Below are positions 58,252 through 64,000 of a stretch of DNA of 64,000 nucleotides, piece after piece. How positions within the stretch are numbered: position 1 is the first letter of the stretch; each line of letters starts with the position of its first letter. Source of the stretch: Thalassobius sp. I31.1 (GTDB taxonomy: Bacteria > Pseudomonadota > Alphaproteobacteria > Rhodobacterales > Rhodobacteraceae); contig NZ_PWAA01000033.1 in assembly GCF_003031585.1 (NCBI RefSeq), positions 124,001 to 188,000 on the forward strand. Direction: 5' to 3'. Made by a program: the position numbers and the translations under genes. Below the pieces are notes generated by a model. It saw nothing but the letters and a program-made list of their open reading frames with translations. It was not told where the DNA came from and searched no databases.

Positions 58252-58785
58252 TCAACCCTGCTTGGTCACCTGGGTGTATTCCAGTTCCACCGGAGTTTCG
58301 CGGCCAAAGATGGATACGGTCACTTTGAGGCGCTGGTTGTCGTCATCCACCTCTTCAACCATACCGTCAAAGCCCTCAAACGGACCTTCGTTCACAGCCA
58401 CTTTTTCACCAACTTCGAAGTGAATCAGGGTGCGCGGCGCTTCGACGCCTTCCTCAACACGGTTGAGGATCTGGTTTACTTCCGCATCACGCATTGGCAT
58501 CGGGCGACCTTGCGGGCCGAGGAAGCCGGTGACGCGGTTGATGGAGTTCACAAGGTGGTAACCTTCGTCGGACATTTCCATGCGCACCAGAACGTAACCC
58601 GGCATAAAGCGGCGTTCAGCCGTTACTTTCTTGCCGCGGCGCACTTCGATTACTTCTTCGGTTGGCACCAGCACTTCTTCGATCTGATCCTCCAGACCGT
58701 TTTCGATTACGGAATGTCTGATCTGCTCGGCAATCTTCTTCTCAAAGTTTGAGAGAACGCTTACAGAATACCACCGTTTCGCCAT
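58252..58785 (-). CDS. nusG: transcription termination/antitermination protein NusG
   Basis: 177-residue transcription factor. MAKRWYSVSVLSNFEKKIAE opens the NGN domain; RFMPGYVLVRMEMSDEGYH and VTGFLGPQGRPMPM follow; the KOW domain has GEKVAVNEGPFEGFDGMVEE and ends TPVELEYTQVTKQ. The ATG at 58785 fits; a GTG at 58800 would add five residues. Confidence 0.98.
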   Translation of the reverse strand: MAKRWYSVSVLSNFEKKIAEQIRHSVIENGLEDQIEEVLVPTEEVIEVRRGKKVTAERRFMPGYVLVRMEMSDEGYHLVNSINRVTGFLGPQGRPMPMRDAEVNQILNRVEEGVEAPRTLIHFEVGEKVAVNEGPFEGFDGMVEEVDDDNQRLKVTVSIFGRETPVELEYTQVTKQG

Positions 58786-58918
58786 CGTGCTTTGCCTCAC
58801 ATTGCCGGGGGTCGGGCCGCCGGGAATTTCTAAATCATCAAGTGGTCAGACCACTGCTTACCGGAACAAAAACAGCGCGCCGCCCGAATCGGTGCGCGCC
58901 TTATCCGGCTTACAGCCC

Positions 58919-58947
58919 GGAATAGACCCCACGCTGTCGTTTATCAA
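58919..58947 (-). promoter_or_regulatory. predicted promoter of nusG
   Basis: TTGATA, 17-base spacer, TATTCC on the minus strand in the 193-base secE-nusG gap; a GC-rich GCGCGC repeat follows. Confidence 0.5.
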
Positions 58948-58978
58948 GTGCATTCAGGGGCGCATACCCCTGCCCGCT

Positions 58979-59176
58979 TCACCCGAAGTAAGTGAAGATC
59001 GCCTGCAGACCATTGCGGAAAATCAGGTCAACCAGCGAAAAGAAAAGCGCAGCCACAGCAGAAAGCGCAAACACCATACCGGTGGTCAGCAGCACTTCGC
59101 GCCGGGTTGGCCAGACAACTTTGGAAACCTCAGCACGTGTCTGCTGGATAAATTGTGCCGGATTGGTTTTCGCCAT
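58979..59176 (-). CDS. secE: preprotein translocase subunit SecE
   Basis: 65-residue single-span translocase subunit. AKTNPAQFIQQTRAEVSKVV, then WPTRREVLLTTGMVFALSAV and one membrane helix. The short one-span form is usual outside enterobacteria. Normally next to tRNA-Trp; here two genes intervene. Confidence 0.96.
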   Translation of the reverse strand: MAKTNPAQFIQQTRAEVSKVVWPTRREVLLTTGMVFALSAVAALFFSLVDLIFRNGLQAIFTYFG

Positions 59177-59275
59177 GAGGACTGTCCTGCGTTTTTCGGT
59201 CGTTCAGATCATGCAGCAGATACGCGCTTTGCGCAGGGATTTCAACCCTGCGCTTTACACGTGCCAGCCACATCT

Positions 59276-60361
59276 TCAGCCCATGCGATCTTGACGCAGA
59301 CGATCAAACGGATCCACAGGACGGCCAGAACGGGAAGACACAGCACCTGATGCCTTGCTGACCCCGGCACTTTTGCCCCCGAAGCCCCCCAGAAGCCCGG
59401 CCAGGCGCTGCATCAGGAAACGTCCCAACCCTGTCGTCGTACGTCCATCATTCAGAACACGTGGCATATCAGTTTTCACAGTCATTTCGGCCTCCCCGCC
59501 GTTTTTGTCGTCTGGCATCCCCATGCCATCCGTTCCATGGGCAAACCTGCCCGGAAGATTCGTTAAAACTTTTGCAAAGACAGTTTTGGCCTGATCACCC
59601 CGGGCTGCCGCCATCTGGGGCTCAGCGGGCGGCACCATCGCCTCTGGACGAATCTCAGGGAAGAACCGCGACATCGCCGGATGCATGGCCAGCCAGGGCC
59701 AGGCAAATCGCAGACATCCGATCAGAAAGATCACGCTGACGATCAGCCAACCCACTATATTGATCTCAACCGGTTGACGTTTCGCCTGCAGCGCCGCCTC
59801 GCGCCCATGAAGCCAGGGGCGAATAAATATGAAGTTCTCATCCCGCCACAGCCGTTCCCGATCAAGCACTTCAAGTGCAGCCGTTTTCAGCACGGGATTT
59901 TGGCGCATTTCCCCGGAAAAACTGAAAGAGATCCCACCACCGGAAACACCGCCCATAAAGCGTTCCATATTCCGCAGGAAAAATTCCTGCTCTTCAGCCG
60001 TCATAATGATCGCCGCGCGTACGAAACGCGCATCCGACGGGTCATTCCGACCAAACAGCAGATAGATAAAGCGTTCAGCCGTGCCCGATGTGACATTCCC
60101 TGACTGGTTCAGCGGATAATTGTCATCCGGACCAAACCACCCTTCAACCGCGATCTCGCGATTCGGATGAACATCCCTGGACAGATCGAAGTCTGAAAGA
60201 TTGACAAACTGGGGCGCCGGATTGTGTAACGCTTCCGAAATTGCATGTTCACGCGCGCGCTTCTCTGCGTCGCCTGAAAACACCCACCAGCCCAGGCAAG
60301 CAGCCAGCAGAACACACCCCCACGCGGGCAGCACAACAAACAGACGCAGGGCCTTCAGCAT
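59276..60361 (-). CDS. membrane protein of unknown function, 361 aa
   Basis: Membrane segment at the N-terminus (about 6-28), a region outside the membrane (30-205; NPAPQFVNLSDFDLSRDVHP, VEGWFGPDDNYPLN), a second segment near 205-222 (WLIVSVIFLIGCLRFAWPWL), then a low-complexity, glycine/serine-rich cytoplasmic tail with basic and proline residues (about 225-361). No family recognised. It lies between lysE and secE on the same strand. Confidence 0.65.
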   Translation of the reverse strand: MLKALRLFVVLPAWGCVLLAACLGWWVFSGDAEKRAREHAISEALHNPAPQFVNLSDFDLSRDVHPNREIAVEGWFGPDDNYPLNQSGNVTSGTAERFIYLLFGRNDPSDARFVRAAIIMTAEEQEFFLRNMERFMGGVSGGGISFSFSGEMRQNPVLKTAALEVLDRERLWRDENFIFIRPWLHGREAALQAKRQPVEINIVGWLIVSVIFLIGCLRFAWPWLAMHPAMSRFFPEIRPEAMVPPAEPQMAAARGDQAKTVFAKVLTNLPGRFAHGTDGMGMPDDKNGGEAEMTVKTDMPRVLNDGRTTTGLGRFLMQRLAGLLGGFGGKSAGVSKASGAVSSRSGRPVDPFDRLRQDRMG

Positions 60362-60469
60362 TCTTTTCCTCCAGGTTGTTGAGAACTATTCAACGCCACA
60401 GAGAGGCAAAAATGTGACGACCCTGGTGCATTCTCAGGGTATTCAGCAGCTTACAGGTATAAGGGGATG

Positions 60470-61108
60470 TCAGGCGCGCCTGAAAAACGCTGCAGTCGCC
60501 TCTGCAAGTATCAAAGCACCAGCTGCCCCGATCACGCCCGCCGCCACCTGATTCAGCTTTCGCAGGGCCGATGTGTCCGACATCACAGCCCGCGCCTTTG
60601 CTGCCAGCATCGCATAGGGGATCAGAACGGCAAACAGCACCACAATGGTCAACACAGCCAGAATCAGCCATTGCACAAGATCCACGCGATCCAGATCAAC
60701 AACCGACGGCAGCAATGCCAGATAGAAGATGATCGACTTTGGATTGCCCAATGTCACCATATAAGCCGCAAAAACAGAAGACAGCGCCGTGCCCTCTTTC
60801 GTGGTTCTGATGCGGGTTTCGCTGACATCTGTCGTCCAGAAAACCCAGCCCAGATAAAGAAGATACAAAGCACCCAGGATTTTAATAGCCAGGAATGCCC
60901 CCGCAAAGGTTTTCGCAACCGCCGCCAAGCCAACCACAGCAACCGTCAGCCAGGTGAGATCCCCAAGCGCGATTCCCAGGATGAAGAACATTGAGTTACG
61001 CGACCCACCGCCAAGCGCCTGCCCGACAAGCGCAGCAATACCGGGGCCCGGAATGACCGCAGCCACAAAAAGCGCCAGACAGTAAGCAAATAAGGGGGCA
61101 AATTCCAT
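60470..61108 (-). CDS. LysE family amino-acid exporter/translocator
   Basis: 212-residue inner-membrane protein of the RhtB/LysE family with six predicted helices. The family N-terminal motif is clear (VAAVIPGPGIAALVGQALGG, position about 16-35), as is the block GNPKSIIFYLALLP near 125. Start chosen at 61108; the frame is open further, into the tRNA gene, which is not real. Likely exports an amino acid or related metabolite. Confidence 0.9.
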   Translation of the reverse strand: MEFAPLFAYCLALFVAAVIPGPGIAALVGQALGGGSRNSMFFILGIALGDLTWLTVAVVGLAAVAKTFAGAFLAIKILGALYLLYLGWVFWTTDVSETRIRTTKEGTALSSVFAAYMVTLGNPKSIIFYLALLPSVVDLDRVDLVQWLILAVLTIVVLFAVLIPYAMLAAKARAVMSDTSALRKLNQVAAGVIGAAGALILAEATAAFFRRA

Positions 61109-61164
61109 AACGGATCCTTCATCTGACGCAAAGCGTCGATTCTCAATTTCCGGAGGATGGTGAC

Positions 61165-61240
61165 TGGCAGGGGCTGAGGGACTCGAACCCACGACCCTCG
61201 GTTTTGGAGACCGATGCTCTACCAACTGAGCTAAACCCCT
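61165..61240 (-). tRNA. trnW: tRNA-Trp (anticodon CCA)
   Basis: 76-base cloverleaf on the minus strand beginning AGGGGTTTAGCTCAGTTGG. Anticodon stem TCGGT/ACCGA encloses the loop CTCCAAA with CCA at positions 34-36; T-loop GGTTCGAGTCC; acceptor AGGGGTT pairs with AGCCCCT with one wobble. Discriminator G and the CCA end are encoded. It is upstream of lysE, an unknown gene, and secE. Confidence 0.97.
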
Positions 61241-61665
61241 ATCACCGCCGTCGGAGTACGCCAGCGCGAAATGGGAATCAAGGCGGAAATTCGATTTTCA
61301 GGCAGTTTCGCCAATTATTTTCTGATCACCCGCAAATCTCACGACATTCGGACTACACGAAACGAACACATTAAGTTCAACCTGTGCAATTCATTCCGGC
61401 CGCATATGCGCAACAAGATCACGAGAACCTGACATTCACATCTGCCCCCAGATCTGTGATCGCGCGTTATCCTGTCTTTCATGGGCTTTTCAAAATTGAT
61501 GCGCAGACTTCATGACGCAATCTCACACCGATCCCACGTCAACCCACATATCGGCATCATTTTCGTGAGGTTTTCGTGTTTTCACAAAACGTCACCGCCA
61601 CGTCAGGGTGCATCCATCGGCAGAACACGCCGTGACGAATTGAAAACTCTGAAAAGGAATACACC
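61241..61665. other. 425-base gap upstream of tRNA-Trp and a small exported protein
   Basis: Divergent gap. The tRNA promoter is at its left end (61253-61281). The rest shows no coding signal beyond a weak plus-strand frame (61481-61669), no strong repeat and no hairpin. Confidence 0.4.
61253..61281 (-). promoter_or_regulatory. predicted promoter of tRNA-Trp
   Basis: TTGATT, 17-base spacer, TACTCC on the minus strand; transcription would start about at the tRNA 5' end, within ten bases. Confidence 0.4.
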
Positions 61666-61929
61666 ATGAAAAACACCATCGCAGCATTCGCAACCACAGC
61701 AACTCTTGCTCTGGCTCTCACAGCTCCTGCCGCATCCGCCATGGAACAAGAGCTCAACATGATCACCGGCGCACTGTTTAACACATTGTCCAACGCAGGC
61801 CTGCCAACTGACGTCATCCAGGAACTGTCCCTGGCAGAGATCGCTGAAATTCACCTGACCCTGAACGGTGGCGACGGTGAAGGCGAAAAGATGCGCACAA
61901 TTGAAGCCATCCTGGCCCGCCATCAGTAA
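61666..61929 (+). CDS. small exported protein, paralog 1
   Basis: 87 residues with a Sec signal peptide (MKNTIAAFATTATLALALTA, cleavage after ASA). The mature part is acidic and helical and ends GDGEGEKMRTIEAILARHQ. AAAAGGA lies upstream. It is related to the next gene by the shared pattern 'ELS....I..I.L..GDG...K...I..IL'. Probably periplasmic; function unknown. Confidence 0.75.
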   Translation: MKNTIAAFATTATLALALTAPAASAMEQELNMITGALFNTLSNAGLPTDVIQELSLAEIAEIHLTLNGGDGEGEKMRTIEAILARHQ

Positions 61930-61968
61930 GCCAACCCGGCGCAGAACCGCCGGTCACAGATTGTTATG

Positions 61969-61997
61969 CACCGGCGGGGTTCCATTCCCCGCCGGTG
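61969..61997 (+). promoter_or_regulatory. strong hairpin between the two small exported-protein genes
   Basis: CACCGGCGGGG/CCCCGCCGGTG, 11 perfect pairs with a seven-base loop, 40 bases after paralog 1 and 38 before paralog 2. Followed by TTCCTAC, not a T run, so probably an attenuator or stability element. Confidence 0.6.
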
Positions 61998-62034
61998 TTC
62001 CTACATTTACAGCAGACCACAGGAGGTTCTGACC

Positions 62035-62286
62035 ATGCTGAAATCCCTCACTTTCGCCGCTGCCCTTCTGGCCGCCGCACCCGCATTTGCTGGGAACACC
62101 CATCTGGATCGTTCTGCGGAACAGGTTCTGCGCAACTATAATATCGATCTGCAGGTGTCTGAACTCAGCAATCACCAGAAAAGCTCCATCGTGCTGATTG
62201 CCCACCAGGGTGACGGCAACAACAAACGCGCCCAGATCCTGAGCGCGCTTGGCGAAGGCCTATTTGGTACTATTTTCAACCGCTGA
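62035..62286 (+). CDS. small exported protein, paralog 2
   Basis: 83 residues with a signal peptide (MLKSLTFAAALLAAAPAFA, cleavage after AFA). Mature part ends GDGNNKRAQILSALGEGLFG. AGGAGG stands nine bases before the ATG at 62035, a strong ribosome site. Related to paralog 1 but diverged. Its last 27 bases overlap the end of the convergent acetyltransferase gene. Confidence 0.75.
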   Translation: MLKSLTFAAALLAAAPAFAGNTHLDRSAEQVLRNYNIDLQVSELSNHQKSSIVLIAHQGDGNNKRAQILSALGEGLFGTIFNR

Positions 62287-62937
62287 TCGCAGCGCGGAAA
62301 TATCGCCACCTTCAAGGGTCGAAGAAATTGCAGGGACATGCTCTGCAATTTTCACGACCGGCCAATGCCACCAGGCAATCCTGTTCAGCTCTGCGATGAT
62401 GTCATCAGCAAAACGCATCCGCACGATCCGTGCCGGATTTCCCGCCACCACGGCGTAATCCGGCACATCCCGTGTCACCACAGCCCCGGTGCCCACAATC
62501 ACACCATTGCCAATCGTCACGCCAGGCAGGATCTTGGCGTCATGCCCACACCAGACATCATGGCCGATCACCGTATCGCCGGTCTCTGCAATTTCATCCG
62601 CATAAGCCCCCAGGCTTTCCGGATTAAAAATCGCAAACAGATAGGTCGACACCCCGCGCATCGGGTGGTTCGCGGAACTGGTGATAAACAATGTGCCCTG
62701 GGCAAACTGACAGAATTTACCAATCGTCAGCTTTTCCGGCGCACCCGCGTAAAGATAAGGCGCAATGCGTCCCGCCCAATCTTCCACTGACGTAAAACTG
62801 TTGTAGTAACTGAAATCGCCAATGGTCATATTCGGGTGATCTATGACCTGATTGAGATAAACAAGATTTTGCAGCACCTGCCCGTCCGGCAGGGATACAG
62901 GGTTGCGCGCATGCGCATCGGGAAAAGGATATTTCAT
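62260..62937 (-). CDS. CatB/Vat-related O-acetyltransferase (hexapeptide repeat)
   Basis: 225-residue left-handed beta-helix acetyltransferase. Visible hexapeptide-repeat blocks: TIGDFSYYNSFTS, LTIGKFCQFAQGTLFITSSA, NHPMRG with the family catalytic-type His, TVIGHDVWCGHDAKILPGVTI and NGVIVGTGAVVTRDVPDYAV, then GNPARIVRMRF. The group includes streptogramin and xenobiotic (chloramphenicol) acetyltransferases, and many members with unknown substrates; no resistance claim is warranted. Start set at 62937 (a GTG at 62949 adds four residues). Confidence 0.9.
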   Translation of the reverse strand: MKYPFPDAHARNPVSLPDGQVLQNLVYLNQVIDHPNMTIGDFSYYNSFTSVEDWAGRIAPYLYAGAPEKLTIGKFCQFAQGTLFITSSANHPMRGVSTYLFAIFNPESLGAYADEIAETGDTVIGHDVWCGHDAKILPGVTIGNGVIVGTGAVVTRDVPDYAVVAGNPARIVRMRFADDIIAELNRIAWWHWPVVKIAEHVPAISSTLEGGDISALRSAVENSTK

Positions 62938-63071
62938 AACTGTCCTCACATCACAATTTCATAATAGATGTTTGCTCAGTTCTGATCCATTTCGCCCTCC
63001 CGTGGTTGCGTTCAGCTTAAAACGTCAGCGATGAGATGCAAGCGATCATGCTCGTCAGCTTTGTATCGACT

Positions 63072-63614
63072 TCACTCATCGGTCGGATCCCATTTCCTGG
63101 CCAGTTTTTCGTATTTATCATTCGCAGTATTCCAGTCATATGCCATCTTACGGTGGCCTCGTCTGGACTCCGCCTCTCCAGGCCAGAAGATATTTGGCTG
63201 CGGTGGAAATTCACCCTCCCGCCGCAGCGCCTCTGCTTCCAAAGCAGGTCGCGACGGATCATTTATGACTGATAAGATTGCGATTTCGACCATGGTCGGC
63301 GGGTAAGGGTAAACCCCAATCCGGCGATCATAATCAGGAACATCCCCAACAGAGATTTGGTCTTTGTAGAAAAAATTTCGCCAATCGATCAGGGAAAACC
63401 CGAAATCTTCGCCTGTTTGATAAAAGAGATCTGCACGCACCTGAATTATTTGTCGGATTTTATCATCATGCGGGAGTTCATGCCACGCATGCCATATTTC
63501 ACGACCATCTATCATTTCAGGCTCGGACACATGCCAGCATGCGAGACGAAGCAAAGCAAAATCAAGAGGCGAGGCTTTTCCAAAAATCGGGTCAGTCACC
63601 AATTTACTCCACAC
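63072..63614 (-). CDS. hypothetical protein, 180 aa
   Basis: Soluble, tryptophan- and tyrosine-rich protein starting from a GTG at 63614 (VWSKLVTDPIFGKASPLDFA). Features: a helix with WHVSEPEMIDGREIWHAWHE and an aromatic-proline patch GVYPYPPTM. No signal peptide, no membrane span, no known motif. Two start choices are possible and the ribosome site is weak. It lies alone between the acetyltransferase and tuf copy 2. Role unknown; immunity-type or phage-type proteins can look like this, but nothing decisive is seen. Confidence 0.55.
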   Translation of the reverse strand: MWSKLVTDPIFGKASPLDFALLRLACWHVSEPEMIDGREIWHAWHELPHDDKIRQIIQVRADLFYQTGEDFGFSLIDWRNFFYKDQISVGDVPDYDRRIGVYPYPPTMVEIAILSVINDPSRPALEAEALRREGEFPPQPNIFWPGEAESRRGHRKMAYDWNTANDKYEKLARKWDPTDE

Positions 63615-63673
63615 AAAACTACCTGAATGAGCTTAGGCATTCTCTGGCACAGCGCAACTTCTGAGCAAAAGAA

Positions 63674-63704
63674 AACCCCCGCTCTTATTGAGCGGGGGTT
63701 CTTT
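63674..63704 (-). terminator. terminator after tuf copy 2
   Basis: The stem AACCCCCGCTC/GAGCGGGGGTT has 11 pairs with the same five-base loop as copy 1, then TTCTTTTG on the minus strand; five outer pairs found at copy 1 are lost here. Confidence 0.88.
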
Positions 63705-63779
63705 TATCTGCAAGGAGCGGGCACTCGCGTCTGACTGCGTCAGAAGCTGTTGCCCGCCGTAAGAACAGCAGGGCTGTTC

Positions 63780-64000
63780 TTACTCGATGATTGTGGAAAC
63801 AACACCGGAACCTACTGTGCGGCCACCTTCGCGGATCGCGAAGCGCAGGCCTTCTTCCATCGCGATTGGCGCGATGAGTTCAGCAGACAGTTTCAGGTTG
63901 TCGCCTGGCATAACCATCTCGGTGCCTTCTGGCAGGATGCATGTACCGGTGACGTCAGTTGTACGGAAGTAGAACTGTGGACGGTAGTTCGCGAAGAATG
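63780..64000 (-). CDS. tuf: translation elongation factor Tu (copy 2, 5' end beyond the window)
   Basis: The last 73 codons and stop of a second tuf gene, identical in base sequence to copy 1. The remainder lies beyond the right edge. Two tuf genes, one in the str operon and one near tRNA-Trp/secE, are the usual bacterial layout. Confidence 0.95.
   Translation of the reverse strand, partial: FFANYRPQFYFRTTDVTGTCILPEGTEMVMPGDNLKLSAELIAPIAMEEGLRFAIREGGRTVGSGVVSTIIE

Larger units (their letters stand above)
63674..64000. repeat. 327-bp direct repeat, copy 2 (tuf 3' end plus UTR)
   Basis: Identical to 41207-41533 and running off the window edge. Sequence upstream of position 63674 is unlike the first copy. 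Confidence 0.93.

Noticed and set aside
61109-61225. N-terminal extension of the LysE-family protein
   Set aside because: The extended frame runs through the tRNA-Trp gene; the family N-terminus fits the ATG at 61108.
62260-62937. chloramphenicol or streptogramin resistance gene
   Set aside because: The family is broad and most chromosomal members have no resistance role; no mobile context is present.

Overview
The window reads as chromosomal DNA of a marine alphaproteobacterium of the Roseobacter group (Rhodobacteraceae). The basis is the protein set: AapJQMP-type amino-acid uptake, an ATP12-family chaperone, a LuxI/LuxR pair beside rplQ, TRAP transport genes, a 392-residue EF-Tu in two copies, and RpoB/RpoC of about 1378 and 1421 residues. 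No prophage, insertion sequence or CRISPR array was seen. Genus and species cannot be fixed from the sequence alone.

Layout. 1-3044: a TRAP permease pair, an N-formylglutamate amidohydrolase family enzyme and a divergent RpiR-type regulator. 3379-8391: a GlxA/AraC-type regulator divergent from a tight three-gene catabolic operon (acyl-CoA dehydrogenase, NDP-forming acyl-CoA synthetase, CaiD-like hydratase), probably for a carnitine- or betaine-like compound. 8431-10078: an Lrp-type regulator, a nitrilase-superfamily amidohydrolase and a small unknown protein. 10194-14830: the aapJQMP operon. 15072-18567: ATP12 chaperone, rluC-type pseudouridine synthase, crcB and rarA. 18622-20131: luxI, luxR and a possible small ORF.

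20201-58785, continuing to secE at 59176, is the translation/transcription core, all on the minus strand. In transcription order it runs secE, nusG, rplKA, rplJL-rpoBC, (EamA transporter), rpsLG-fusA-tuf, rpsJ-rplCDW, rplB-rpsS-rplV-rpsC-rplP, rpmC-rpsQ-rplNXE-rpsNH-rplFR-rpsE-rpmD, rplO-secY-adk, rpsMK-rpoA-rplQ. The usually continuous S10-spc-alpha cluster is cut by non-ribosomal genes between tuf and rpsJ, rplW and rplB, rplP and rpmC, rpmD and rplO, and adk and rpsM. At most cuts there is an intrinsic terminator and, downstream, a recognisable new promoter of the form TTGNNN-N17-TANNNN.

The most unusual insert lies between rpmD and rplO. It has a bc1-type Rieske protein in which both histidine cluster ligands are replaced (His to Lys, His to Cys), preceded by four 11-bp direct repeats. 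Convergent to it, with overlapping 3' ends, is a tandem pair of membrane-anchored, cysteine-rich paralogs. A 33-residue ORF and a 16-bp inverted repeat lie on the rplO side.

59276-64000: an unknown membrane protein, a LysE-family exporter, tRNA-Trp (separated from secE by those two genes), two small related exported proteins, a CatB-like acetyltransferase, an unknown protein, and the 3' end of a second tuf gene. That tuf end is identical to the first copy over all 327 bases visible, including the terminator.
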